Numbered from the stretch's first letter, positions 8,574 to 17,077 are shown. The stretch: 64,000 nt of DNA from JADLBR01 sp964651705 (GCA_964651705.1 CAZYWZ010000011.1:24049-88048); one strand, 5' to 3'. Notes: generated by a model not told the origin, from the letters alone. Program-made: numbers and translations.

Positions 8574-9428
8574 TCAGGGGCAAGCTCGCAAAGAACTCCC
8601 CCCCAACCCGCGGGCCTTCTTGTGGCCAATATTACAGAGGTGGTCGGCGATCCTGGGCATGAGCCGCGCCAGCGGGGGGCACTCGGTGGCCAGGGTCGGG
8701 TAGAGCGGACCCAGGTCGATGTCCCAGCCCTGCCGGGCCCCCTGCGGCACCTCCTTGGCACTGGCCAGCCGGGCCTGCCACACCTTCGTGAGCTCGCGCA
8801 GCATCAGCCTGCGCTCGCGATCGGGGGGCACGACGACCACGTGGCAGGCCTTCGCCTTCTCGTTAGCCGCCGGGGGCGGCGAGTCCCCCGGCATCGGGCG
8901 GCGGGGCCGGCCGGCGATCCGCAGCGCGGTGCGCGCCACCGCGAGCCGCTCGCCCTGGGGCAGCCGGTGGACCATGTCCGCGAGCCGCGGCATGACCCTG
9001 TGCTCGATCAGGCCCAACTCGGCCAACGGGTCGAACCGCAGCGCGATGCCCAAGCCCGCCGCCATCGTGGTGTCGAGCAGCAGGCCGGGGCGGTAGACGG
9101 GGGCATCGGGCCGGGAGGACTCCCGGATTGCCTCGGCGATCTCCAGGGCTCCCAGGAGCCTCTCGGCTTCGCGGGCCTGCCTGGCGCTGGCGCGCTGGCG
9201 GCGCTTGCGCACGGCCTCCTGCTCGGCCCTCTCCCTCGCCTTCCCCATCTCTGCCAAATAGCCATCCCGATCCAGCCCCGCTGCGATCGCCGCGATCTGG
9301 TGCATTCCGAGCGCCGATTCCTGGGCCTCGTCCCCCGGCTCGGTCTGGGGGGCGAAGTCATCCTGCTGGTTCTCGCTTTTCGTGCTCATTGCCAGCATTA
9401 GCGAATCCGGAGAGGGGGGAAATCGCAT
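8574..9428 (-). CDS. Unknown island protein, possibly frameshifted at its 3' end
   Basis: A 284-residue protein without recognised domains. It has an acidic N-terminus, a charged helical stretch (about residues 55-100, rich in Arg, Glu and Ala, possibly a coiled coil) and a mixed C-terminal half. I keep the ATG at 9428 because a consensus TATAAT ends 9 bases before it, although a later ATG at 9389 is possible. The annotated frame ends with a short odd tail just after a run of seven G on the coding strand. Adding one base there would continue as EFFASLPLMPARRYKPVF... to a stop at 8500, a more protein-like C-terminus. Either the gene is broken or the sequence has a homopolymer error. Confidence 0.6.
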   Translation of the reverse strand: MRFPPSPDSLMLAMSTKSENQQDDFAPQTEPGDEAQESALGMHQIAAIAAGLDRDGYLAEMGKARERAEQEAVRKRRQRASARQAREAERLLGALEIAEAIRESSRPDAPVYRPGLLLDTTMAAGLGIALRFDPLAELGLIEHRVMPRLADMVHRLPQGERLAVARTALRIAGRPRRPMPGDSPPPAANEKAKACHVVVVPPDRERRLMLRELTKVWQARLASAKEVPQGARQGWDIDLGPLYPTLATECPPLARLMPRIADHLCNIGHKKARGLGGSSLRACP

Positions 9429-9437
9429 CTTTCTAGG

Positions 9438-9443
9438 ATTATA
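9438..9443 (-). promoter_or_regulatory. Consensus -10 hexamer before the 9428 start
   Basis: On the minus strand TATAAT stands at -15 to -10 relative to ATG 9428. A transcript starting 6-7 bases downstream would have at most a three-base leader. No convincing -35 is seen. The TAGAAAG between hexamer and ATG is at best a poor ribosome site. Confidence 0.45.
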
Positions 9444-9869
9444 AAATGTGACGAATCATGCACCTCCATGCCGACATCTGGCCGACAGGGTCTGGCGGGA
9501 CAAAAAGGGGAAACTTGCTAGGTAGTCGGCCTTGGTCGCCAGAAGCCGGCGCGTTATGATGGTCGAAGACGAGAAATTTGGATTCTGCGCCCACGTGCTC
9601 AAGTGGTTCCACGCCTCGCTCAAGCAACGGGCAGGGATCACCAGTCCAAACCCGAAGCCGCCCCAGCATGGACGGACCGCACCATCAGGGGATCTGCGGT
9701 CTCCCACGTTGCCGGGCCTGTGATGCCGCACCGGGGTCACCCCCCCTACCGACACTGAACGCTCACGGTCGGTCCAATCGCGTGATCTCGCAGCGGCGCA
9801 AGCGTAGCCCCACACCCCGATCCAGTGCGGAAACCCGGACCAACTGCGGGATTATGGCCCAATGGCACC

Positions 9870-9976
9870 GCCCGCTGTGGCCACGGCGTGGCCATGCGGC
9901 TTCTCCCTATGAAATGGGATCGCCATGGCCACCGGGAAGGGCCGAGGTCCGTATCCCCAAACCTCAATGTCGCGAT
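9870..9976 (+). repeat. Dispersed island repeat, copy B
   Basis: It contains GGCCACGGCGTGGCC, then a diverged middle, CATGGCCACCGGGAA, and ends CAATGTCGCGATC. It abuts the second copy of the 187 bp block, so that block is bracketed by copies B and C. Between 9444 and 9869 I find no gene or RNA I can support. Confidence 0.65.
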
Positions 9977-9978
9977 CA

Positions 9979-10165
9979 GGTTATCCCAAGGAATCCGTCC
10001 AGATCGGCTGAGCGTCGCACATCGGTCGCGTTTGTCGCTTGGCCTGCCGCCAAATCCGCCTGCCGGTCGGAATGGGCCGGGGGCTCCGATACCGGGTGGG
10101 CAGGAGGTGGGGTCCGCCAATTATTGGGACCAAGTGCGCGATCCCGGCATCCACGGGCGAGCCTA
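9979..10165 (+). repeat. 187 bp direct repeat, copy 2
   Basis: An exact copy of 4873-5059, including the last ten codons of the metallophosphoesterase, here without the rest of that gene. It is flanked on both sides by the CAATGTCGCGATC-type repeat. The copy at the gene was probably the source and this one the duplicate. Confidence 0.85.
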
Positions 10166-10266
10166 CATGGCCACGGCGTGGCCATGCGTCTTGTCCCTAT
10201 GGCGAGGACGAAAAATGGCCACAGGAACCCGCCGAATCCGGGGTCAAATCGCCAATGTCGCGATCA
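10166..10266 (+). repeat. Dispersed island repeat, copy C
   Basis: About 88% identical to copy A by eye, with the same palindrome GGCCACGGCGTGGCC and the same CAATGTCGCGATC end. It follows the 187 bp block exactly as copy A does. Confidence 0.75.
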
Positions 10267-10605
10267 GAGACGATCTTGCAAAAGTGCGCCGCCCGAGTCC
10301 GGTCTTTGGGTTGGGCCGGAAGGCTAATGGTCGCGATGCGATGTGAATGGTGCCTGATGGCTTGGCGTATGGCGGCGGCCGTGATGTTGGGTGGGACGCC
10401 TATCCGCGTGGGGGCGCCGTGGCACCCGGCATCGCCTGCTGGCGGAAGCGCATGGTCTCCGGACCCAGGACGACTCGATGGTCAACGCAGCCATCCGGTT
10501 CCGCAAGTCACCGAGGCGGCACCCCGCCGAGGGGGTCCGCCTGCCTCATCGGCCCAAGAATCGTTTTCGACGCGCGGGAGGGTCGCACCCGCAGACCGAG
10601 AGAGT

Positions 10606-10775
10606 CACCCCCGCCGGGCGGCAAGAGCCTCCTCAACCGAGAGTGTTTTGCGCATCCAGAGTGCCGCGTCGGCTTCGAAATTGGCTTCGGCGACAGGGGG
10701 TGTGACCGATGCCGACCGCTCGGGTCACCCCGGCCACGGGGCGATGAGGCGGTCAACCGAGAGCGTTTTGCGCAT
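10606..10775 (+). repeat. Pair of ~50 bp direct repeats 120 bp apart
   Basis: 10606-10655 and 10725-10775 both begin GTCACCCC, carry TCAACCGAGAG and end GTTTTGCGCAT, with a diverged centre. The 120 bp period is a multiple of three, so one forward frame shows the same peptide twice (STESVLRI). I nevertheless find no credible gene in 10267-10787. They may be protein-binding repeats upstream of the 10788 gene. Confidence 0.5.
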
Positions 10776-10787
10776 ATCACCGCCCGA

Positions 10788-11543
10788 ATGGGGGCGTCGG
10801 CCATGAATGCAGGTCCGTTGGTGCTCGATGGGCAAAGGACTCGGCGGGAACTGGGCGGATGGATGCGGCTCATCCGGCGGGAGAAATGCCCCCGCAAGCC
10901 TCTGTGCGAGATCGCCCAACAGGTTCGCGACATGATCAGGGACCGGGAAGGGTCACCACCAGAGGTCGGTCGCAAGGAGGATTTCGGTGGGCAGGGTCAT
11001 GCCGCTGACCATGCCATCCGGCAGATTTTCAACGGGGAGGCGATATCCTCGCGCCTCGCGGAAGCGGTCGCGGACGCCCTGGGCATGGAGGGATATGATC
11101 GAATCGAGATGTTCGTGCGGCTCACAGAGAGGCGGTACGGGAAGCAGGTCGCGCCCAAAGACGGCCTGAGCCGAGAGGTCGAAGCCGGGGCCGATTTACT
11201 GGCCATACCGCCGCTTGGGGATCTCGTGGAGGGCCTGATCCATCGCGCGAATGCTCGACAGAGGCGAAGGAGCGGAAACACCTGGTGCGCCATGCGGCAG
11301 GGGACCCCCGTCGTCACCCGGACGGTGAGAAAATTCTGCAACGCCGTGCGCGCCACCCCGAGGGAGCGCTGCCTCCTCATTCTGGCGCACATCCGCTGTA
11401 CCTTCCCCGACCTGAACCACCATGTGGAAGGCATCCATGGCCCATGGCGGCACCAGCGACTGCATGCCCTGCTTGCGACGGCACGCCCTCGGGGCGTCCC
11501 GACGATCGAGTGTCGAGAAGTCGTACACCCAGACATGGGATGA
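10788..11543 (+). CDS. Unknown island protein, possibly DNA-binding
   Basis: A 251-residue basic protein with Arg- and Cys-containing patches. Residues around AIRQIFNGEAISSRLAEAVA resemble a helix-turn-helix of the phage-repressor type, but the match is weak. I start at ATG 10788 because TATCAC stands at -13; ATG 10803 is an alternative, and neither has a Shine-Dalgarno sequence. The frame is open much further upstream, but that part looks non-coding. The gene ends facing the convergent 11614 gene, with a strong terminator between them. Confidence 0.5.
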   Translation: MGASAMNAGPLVLDGQRTRRELGGWMRLIRREKCPRKPLCEIAQQVRDMIRDREGSPPEVGRKEDFGGQGHAADHAIRQIFNGEAISSRLAEAVADALGMEGYDRIEMFVRLTERRYGKQVAPKDGLSREVEAGADLLAIPPLGDLVEGLIHRANARQRRRSGNTWCAMRQGTPVVTRTVRKFCNAVRATPRERCLLILAHIRCTFPDLNHHVEGIHGPWRHQRLHALLATARPRGVPTIECREVVHPDMG

Positions 11544-11547
11544 TCAC

Positions 11548-11585
11548 AAAAAGAGCCGGCGCCAGCGAAACGCTGGCACCGGCTC
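11548..11585 (-). terminator. Rho-independent terminator of the 11614-12045 gene
   Basis: A 15-base stem with a single mismatch (GAGCCGGTGCCAGCG pairing with CGCTGGCGCCGGCTC) and a three-base loop. On the minus strand it is followed by five T at 11552-11548. It lies 28 bases past the stop of the minus-strand gene, and may also stop plus-strand transcription from 10788. Confidence 0.85.
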
Positions 11586-11613
11586 CTACCGGATTGGTTC
11601 TGGCGGTGCGCGG

Positions 11614-12045
11614 CTACGCCGGCACCTCGTCCGGCGCCGGCTCGGATATGGGGAGGCCCGGGAAGATGTCGCACAGCCGCTGGAAGCCCTCGTCGCCGAG
11701 GGTCATCCCGGACAGCCACATGGGCCCCTTCTCGCGCATCGCGCGCTGGATCAGAACCGCCAACTGCTCGACCGTCGTGCAGGCGGGACCCCCTTCCAAC
11801 TCCGTCGCCCACCGTTCGCAGTACGGCGGGCACTCGATCGTTGCGTTCAAGCGGACCACCACGTGGTCGGACCGATAGTGATCCGAGGACACGGCGAGGA
11901 TCTTCCTCGTTTGCTCCTCATGCTGGTAGTCGTCGATCAAGTTGCCCTTCGGACCGTCCCACGCGCTGCCGTGATTATCCACGCTGCGTACGGGACCCTT
12001 TCGGAGTCTCAGCCCTCGGACGTATTCATCTAGCGTCTTGCTCAT
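11614..12045 (-). CDS. Conserved-looking unknown small protein
   Basis: A 143-residue acidic protein that starts at ATG 12045 behind AAGGAAACAGGA; earlier in-frame ATGs lack such a site. No signal peptide, membrane helix or motif is visible. It has three Cys (in the ECPPYCERW and GPACTTV regions) and an amphipathic C-terminal half. It is a single-gene unit with its own ribosome site and a strong terminator, so I regard it as real. It lies in the same direction as the 12155-13186 gene, 109 bases downstream, and may be read from the same promoter. Confidence 0.65.
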   Translation of the reverse strand: MSKTLDEYVRGLRLRKGPVRSVDNHGSAWDGPKGNLIDDYQHEEQTRKILAVSSDHYRSDHVVVRLNATIECPPYCERWATELEGGPACTTVEQLAVLIQRAMREKGPMWLSGMTLGDEGFQRLCDIFPGLPISEPAPDEVPA

Positions 12046-12154
12046 TCCTGTTTCCTTTCGTTCTTTCTGTTTTCGCGGGTGCATCTTCATCTGGGGCTCG
12101 GATCGCGCACCCATTCGATCCAAACCCGCTACCCGCTAGGGTAGTCCTTTCCCA

Positions 12155-13186
12155 TTAGCCCGATTTCCGAGTCGCCCCGTCGGCCTTCGCCTTCGGTTGT
12201 GCCCGGCAGATCTGGCGCCAGGTAAAGAGCTTCGGGCAGTCGTTTCGGTCGAGGTCGACATTGCGCCCGAGCGCATCCCGCAGGGTTGGGAAGTGGTAGA
12301 CCCCGAAGGCCACCAGCAGCTCCGCCGCCGCCAGTGCCTTGTCGGAGTTGGCGATCGCCCTGAGGATTGCCCCCATCTTGTCGGGCCTGGGCGCATGAGA
12401 GCCGTTGAGGATCGTGGCTGCCTCGGACTTTCCAATCGGGATGCGAAGGTTGTGGCACAGCGCCGCCAGGCCCCGGGCGGTTGCTCGACCGACGGTCTCC
12501 AAGTACCCCATGAGGGTGTCGTGAAGTGCCGGGATAGCCACATGGCCCGGCTGGTCCTTTTCGCTGATGGGCGGCGGTGATGCCACGAAGCCGCAGGCGT
12601 GCTCGATGTAGGAAATCCTCGCCTCCTGGATCTGGGGTCCGGAGATCCCCCCATTGGCGATGATGGCGTCGAGTTGCCGCGGGCTGAACGTCGATCCAGC
12701 CAGTGTCCGGAAATAGGTCGACAGGCTGATCCCCGCCGCCTTCGCCAAGCCCTGGGCGCGCCGACCCGAACTGGGGCGAAGGATTCTGAGGTTCGTGTGA
12801 GGCCCCGACCGTTGACGGCGGCGTGCCCCGCGATTAGGGCGGATTAGCCCCCGGGGTTCGGGATCCGGCGGGTTGGGAACCGCCACAGGTCCGGGTTCGG
12901 CAACCACAGACCCGAACGAAAGCAGACACTGGGATGCCGTTCTGGGGTTCGGGCCGATGGCGGCCGGGTCGACCTTTTCGGGCCCCGACGCCCCCGCCAG
13001 ATCGAAAGTCTGGGCAGACACGACGCCATTTGGGGGTGCCGGCTTCTTCGATCTCGGACCGGCGACAAGTCGGTTTGGGGGTGGAGAAAAGGCAGCCAAA
13101 TCGAACAGTTCGCCCTGCAGCGGGTGGGTTTGTCCGGTTTTCTGACATTCCCGACGCGGTTGTGGGGCGTTTTGCGGCTTTTTCAT
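12155..13186 (-). CDS. Unknown protein with helix-turn-helix-like segment
   Basis: A 343-residue protein starting at ATG 13186, preceded by GGAGGA five bases upstream. The first ~130 residues are Pro/Arg-rich and probably disordered. The middle (about 145-185) contains AKAAGISLSTYFRTLAG followed by SPRQLDAIIANGG, reminiscent of a helix-turn-helix regulator, and the C-terminal third is helical. A role in controlling or replicating the island is plausible but unproven. It is transcribed away from the 13878 gene; the 690 bp between them holds several perfect palindromes. Confidence 0.55.
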   Translation of the reverse strand: MKKPQNAPQPRRECQKTGQTHPLQGELFDLAAFSPPPNRLVAGPRSKKPAPPNGVVSAQTFDLAGASGPEKVDPAAIGPNPRTASQCLLSFGSVVAEPGPVAVPNPPDPEPRGLIRPNRGARRRQRSGPHTNLRILRPSSGRRAQGLAKAAGISLSTYFRTLAGSTFSPRQLDAIIANGGISGPQIQEARISYIEHACGFVASPPPISEKDQPGHVAIPALHDTLMGYLETVGRATARGLAALCHNLRIPIGKSEAATILNGSHAPRPDKMGAILRAIANSDKALAAAELLVAFGVYHFPTLRDALGRNVDLDRNDCPKLFTWRQICRAQPKAKADGATRKSG

Positions 13187-13521
13187 TTTTTCCTCCGGTT
13201 TTTTCATATCTGGCTTTTCGAAAGGTGATTACGTAAGGATTTTCGCGTTTTCGAGGAGCGGGTAGTACCAGGACAGCGGGGAAATTAGGCCTGTGGCGCA
13301 GCGGTCCCTGAAATGACGGGATGGGGCCGGGTACCGGTGATCGAGATCCCTTCTTGGATCCCATCCGACCACGGCGGTGGGCCGCGGCAGCTTCCTGCCT
13401 TTAAACCGGTTGGCGGCAGGCAGGACTGGGAAGCCGAACGCTAGCATCTTGGTCCAAGTGTAGCCCGCCGGTTTTCCTTCCCGTTCTCGCCCGATCCGCC
13501 GGAGAATGGGCGTCAGGATTC

Positions 13522-13582
13522 CGCCAATTGGCGGGACCGCAGGGCCTGATCGATGGCGTCCATCGGTTGGCTGCAGCCAACC
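13522..13582. repeat. Cluster of perfect palindromes in a gene-free divergent region
   Basis: CCGCCAATTGGCGG (13522-13535) and GGTTGGCTGCAGCCAACC (about 13565-13582) are perfect 14- and 18-base palindromes only 30 bases apart. A pyrimidine/purine-biased stretch with repeated TTTTCGGC follows. The surrounding 13187-13877 interval has no gene I can support. Such sites suit dimeric regulators or an element origin. Confidence 0.5.
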
Positions 13583-13877
13583 AACCGGACTCTGGACAAG
13601 TTCGGTCCTCCCGACGAAGGGCACAGAATCGCCAAAACTCGGCCTTTTCGGCCATTTTTCGGCTTTCTGGGACCCGGCAACGCCCGTCCCGTCGTGGGCC
13701 GAGCGGGCGCTCCCGCCGATGAAGGGGGCGAGTCCGAACCCCGGAGGCGCCCGCCACGCCCGTCCGCGTCCACCATCTTTATATACCAGCTGGGCGCCCG
13801 ATCCGAGTGGGGGTTGGAACCGGGCGGGTGACGGGATCCCGAAAATGGGTCTGCGGGGCGCGGCGTATCCTCCGCAC

Positions 13878-14975
13878 ATGGAAGACCCGAAACGCCGCAG
13901 AACCAACCAAACCCCGAGCCCGACCCCCCAACCCCAGACCCTCCTTCCTGAAATCCGGGGGGAGGCCCTGACGACGTTGCCCCCTCAGGTCGGGGCTCTC
14001 CCGCCGACCGCCAGCCCCGGTGAGAACCCGGCCATGCCCCCCAGGCTAATCTGCGGACGAATGAAACACCACCACAGCCAGCAAGCGCACCCACAGCCCC
14101 CCGCATCGCCCCGGCCGACCGTCCACACCCCGACTACCGCACCCACCTTGGGAAGCACGGATGGGATGCCGACCCCCGGCGCGGTTTTGGGGCCGAACGC
14201 GAAAATTTTTGAAAATCTCTCGAAAAGCGCCCCGGCGGGGTGGCGGCTCGGGATAACGGTAGGAATGCACTACGCACATGGCCGGGAGTCGAACAACAGG
14301 CTGGTCTTGGATCTCGATCCCTTCGGGGACTCGTTCCCGCTCGAGATAGATGCCCGTGGCGGATGGTATCGAAACCGCGACAGGGACATGCCTCGGCGGC
14401 TGATCGCCGAGCCCGATGAGATCCTCCTGTTGCTCGGGCCAGAGCCCGACGGGAAAGCAACCCCGATCAGCACCGCCATCCAGGACGCGCTCCTCACCGC
14501 CATCGACGTCGCCGACAAGAGCGGCGGGGCTTGGGGCCACGTCATGGGTTCCGCCACCTCGGCGACGCTGGAGACGCTTGCGAAGCCGAACATCCGCACG
14601 GCGCTTTCCGGCCTCCGCATCGGGGTGACGGCTGTCTTGAACGCCAACCGGGCCGCGTGGCTCGCGGCTGAGGCGGGCGACCTCCTCGGCGAGATCGATC
14701 TCGTCCTGACCACCCCCGACGCCGCGGCGCTGGACCGCAACGCCGCGGCGCTCTGGCTGGCGGGGCGCTCCCGATCCACCCACCCGCTGATCGTGCCCCA
14801 GCCTCTTGGCACGGCGCGTCGACCCCCCGTGATCCCGATCGGTGTCGGCGACGGCATGGAGCGCTCCCTGCCCGAGGGCCTACTGCGGGCAGTCCGCTCG
14901 GACCTCTGGTGGCAGTACGAGAGGTTGGCCGACGTCCTCCTGCCGCGCGACCGGGCGGTCGGCAGGGATCGATGA
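13878..14975 (+). CDS. Unknown island protein, first gene of the recombinase cluster
   Basis: A 365-residue protein. The start at 13878 is favoured because TATCCT stands exactly at -12 to -7. An alternative ATG at 14061 has TAATCT at -14 and would give 304 residues. The N-terminal ~110 residues are rich in Pro, Thr, Gln and His and are likely disordered; a globular part of mixed strands and helices follows (from about residue 115), without a motif I recognise. It is followed after 26 bases by the next gene of the same direction and forms the head of a six-gene cluster ending with the giant tyrosine recombinase. Confidence 0.55.
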   Translation: MEDPKRRRTNQTPSPTPQPQTLLPEIRGEALTTLPPQVGALPPTASPGENPAMPPRLICGRMKHHHSQQAHPQPPASPRPTVHTPTTAPTLGSTDGMPTPGAVLGPNAKIFENLSKSAPAGWRLGITVGMHYAHGRESNNRLVLDLDPFGDSFPLEIDARGGWYRNRDRDMPRRLIAEPDEILLLLGPEPDGKATPISTAIQDALLTAIDVADKSGGAWGHVMGSATSATLETLAKPNIRTALSGLRIGVTAVLNANRAAWLAAEAGDLLGEIDLVLTTPDAAALDRNAAALWLAGRSRSTHPLIVPQPLGTARRPPVIPIGVGDGMERSLPEGLLRAVRSDLWWQYERLADVLLPRDRAVGRDR

Positions 14976-15001
14976 ATTCGAGATGGGATAATGGGCGCGA
15001 C

Positions 15002-15241
15002 ATGAACACACGCAGAAATCGAAAAACGAGCGGGCGGCGGGCAGCCAGTCCCCCCGGCCTGTCGGTCATCGAGGCGGGTCGGCGCTGCCGACCGTACGCC
15101 TCGGCCACATGGACGGCGGGGCGGCGCATCTACTGGGTCGAGGCCCGGGACCTGTCCCAGTTGCTCGGACGGCTGTCGCGGCTCGCGGCAATGAAATCGA
15201 GCCGCCCGTGCGGCCCGAAACGAAAGAACGCAACATCATGA
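15002..15241 (+). CDS. Small basic protein, translationally coupled
   Basis: A 79-residue, very basic protein. GATAATGG lies 8-15 bases before its ATG, and no Shine-Dalgarno sequence is present. Its stop overlaps the start of the next gene (ATGA), which is the main reason to believe in it. The centre (RRCRPYASATWTAGRRIYWV) looks like short beta strands and the tail is Ser/Lys/Arg-rich. Function is unknown; a nucleic-acid-binding accessory protein of the recombinase cluster would fit. Confidence 0.5.
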   Translation: MNTRRNRKTSGRRAASPPGLSVIEAGRRCRPYASATWTAGRRIYWVEARDLSQLLGRLSRLAAMKSSRPCGPKRKNATS

Positions 15242-15645
15242 GCTACTGGCATTCCGTATTCGCCGGGTACCCGCGCGTGAGATCGGTCCTCTGCTACCGG
15301 TCTCTGCTGCCCGCGCTGAAGGACTCCAGCAAGATCTGCTTCTTGCTGGCGCGCACTGATGCGGGCGAGATCCGCGAGATTGTCGTGCCGGCTCGGATGG
15401 GCGCGGACGAGGCCGCCAAGGTTCTGGGGCGCACCGAAGACCAAACAGGCATTCTGATTCGGCGCGGGCTGCTGCGGGTCTTGGGCGAGCCGGCGAGGAA
15501 CGAGAAGAAGTGGCTCTTCCGCTCCGAACTGTACGCACACAAGGACGATCCCTACTTGCTCAAGGCCGCCGGCTTGATCATCCAGCAGGCTGTGCGGGAG
15601 AAGAACTCCAAGGGCGACGTGACGGATTTAACAGAGGACAGGTGA
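15238..15645 (+). CDS. Helix-turn-helix protein, excisionase-like
   Basis: A 135-residue protein. Residues about 58-82 (ADEAAKVLGRTEDQTGILIR followed by RGLLRVLG) have the pattern of MerR/excisionase-type winged helices, in which a helix-turn-helix leads into a short basic wing; LFRSELYAH continues that resemblance. Excisionases bend DNA at attachment sites and set the direction of recombination, so such a gene two places before a tyrosine recombinase is suggestive. It overlaps the preceding gene by four bases and leaves a four-base gap to the next. The family call is tentative. Confidence 0.55.
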   Translation: MSYWHSVFAGYPRVRSVLCYRSLLPALKDSSKICFLLARTDAGEIREIVVPARMGADEAAKVLGRTEDQTGILIRRGLLRVLGEPARNEKKWLFRSELYAHKDDPYLLKAAGLIIQQAVREKNSKGDVTDLTEDR

Positions 15646-15649
15646 CACC

Positions 15650-16054
15650 ATGAAACCGATCAACGACGGTTCTCCCCAGTTTCCGCCGCATGCCGTTGGC
15701 GTGAGCGGCCCCCTGGTTGGCAGCATTCGGTGGCCCGGCCCAGGCGCGTGCCTCCTGGTTTACGACCCGGACGGCACCGGGCAGTTCGCGACCTTGCCGG
15801 ATCGTATTCCGGTCGAGGAGGCCGCCCTCTTGGCCTCCATGACTCGGAACGATGGCCTCGTCCTCATCCGCGAGGGCGTGCTGCCCGTTGCCGGGGAGTC
15901 CGGCGGAAACGTGCAAAAAGAGTGCCCCGTGCTGGCCCTCGCCGACGTGCTCGGGAGGCGGCACTGGCTCGATTTGGCAACGAGGGTCCTTGCGGCGAAG
16001 CGGCGCGGGGGCGGCGGCGCCTCACCCCGTCATGGGCTGCCGCACCCCAAGTGA
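15650..16054 (+). CDS. Unknown small island protein
   Basis: A 134-residue protein with a good ribosome site (AGGACAGG, about 6 bases before the ATG), only four bases after the stop of the previous gene, so it is part of the same transcript. It looks like a compact beta-rich N-terminal domain followed by a helix (VLALADVLGRRHWLDLATRV) and a basic Gly-rich tail. No motif is recognised. Confidence 0.55.
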   Translation: MKPINDGSPQFPPHAVGVSGPLVGSIRWPGPGACLLVYDPDGTGQFATLPDRIPVEEAALLASMTRNDGLVLIREGVLPVAGESGGNVQKECPVLALADVLGRRHWLDLATRVLAAKRRGGGGASPRHGLPHPK

Positions 16055-16114
16055 CCTGACGGACAGGACTTTCCGAAAAAAGATCGGGCTCCAGAAAAAG
16101 GCTAATGGGGCCAA

Positions 16115-17077
16115 ATGAAACCGATATCGGTATCCAAAAAGAAGGCACCCCTGATCCTGGGATGGCTAACGCGGCTGCTTGAGGTCGCTTTGGGGCTTAA
16201 GCCGGGTGGCATACCCGAGGCCCGGCGTCAGGTGCGGATGTTCGAGGCGAAACGCGCACATGATCGGGAGGCGCGTCGGCGCACTCGCGAACTGGAACCC
16301 GCCGCTGCGGGATTGATCGAGCGGATCAAGGCCGACCACCACGAAGCCCACGGTTTGAGGCCCGCCACCCCGGCGGAGCTCTCCGGGCACACCGAACTGC
16401 TCAAGATGCTCGACACGAAACCGACCGAATCGGGCGAAGCCCCATTACAGAAGGACGAGCAGAGGTACCTCGACACGTATGTGAGACCCCGACTCCGGGA
16501 AATGCACAAAGGGCTTTCGGAGAAGATCGAGGGCTCACCCATGGAGGACACGAGAGACCTGCGACGGGCTCTCGCTGTTGTTGAGCGCGCTTTGAACCTC
16601 ACGCGGGCGCGCCCGGCGAGGAAATCGAAGCCCTCGCCCCCAAGCGCGACCCCTACCGCCAAGGTGTCCTGCCCGATTCCAGAGGATCCCACTGTCCGAA
16701 GCGAGATGTCCCGCACCCTGAAGCGACGACTCGCAGAACGGACACGCAAGGGGAAGGTCAATCCCAAGCATCTGCCCCCGTCCCCCACCGACCCGATCCC
16801 CGAGCTCGTGGGATGGATCCTCGAGTTTGACCCAACGCTCGCCATGTACATGGCCGCAACCGCAGTGTGGCTCGAGCCGCGAGCGGGCACCCCCAAGGCC
16901 CGAAGGTACGCGCTCGCTGCTTGGGCGAACCTGCCATTGGAGCCGCCGCTGGAGTACCAACAGTTTCTGCGTGAACTCATGCGGTGGCCCAAAATCCCGG
17001 CCAGGCAGATCGGCAAACCCAAGGGCGACGGGGCGACCGAGCCGCCGCCTGAAAACATCACCGTCACGACCGAATGA
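16115..17077 (+). CDS. Unknown protein coupled to the giant recombinase
   Basis: A 320-residue, highly charged protein. The N-terminal ~110 residues are mostly helical with many Arg and Glu (possibly a coiled coil around residues 45-70), followed by a Pro/Ser linker near 185-200 and a more hydrophobic C-terminal domain (about 230-295, PIPELVGWILEFDPTLAMYM...). TAATGG stands at -12 to -7 from the ATG and there is no Shine-Dalgarno sequence. Its stop overlaps the start of the 1233-residue recombinase, so the two should be made in fixed ratio. This suggests a subunit or DNA-binding partner of the recombinase. Confidence 0.6.
   Translation: MKPISVSKKKAPLILGWLTRLLEVALGLKPGGIPEARRQVRMFEAKRAHDREARRRTRELEPAAAGLIERIKADHHEAHGLRPATPAELSGHTELLKMLDTKPTESGEAPLQKDEQRYLDTYVRPRLREMHKGLSEKIEGSPMEDTRDLRRALAVVERALNLTRARPARKSKPSPPSATPTAKVSCPIPEDPTVRSEMSRTLKRRLAERTRKGKVNPKHLPPSPTDPIPELVGWILEFDPTLAMYMAATAVWLEPRAGTPKARRYALAAWANLPLEPPLEYQQFLRELMRWPKIPARQIGKPKGDGATEPPPENITVTTE

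Noticed and set aside
10336..10806. A 156-codon frame preceded by GGCTAATGG, with two copies of STESVLRI
   Set aside because: The translation looks random apart from the DNA repeats, and the next gene's frame is more convincing. The TAAT-like element keeps it open as a possibility.
13229..13906. A 225-codon minus-strand frame in the palindrome-rich gap
   Set aside because: No ribosome site, biased composition and several conflicting frames on both strands; I treat the gap as non-coding.
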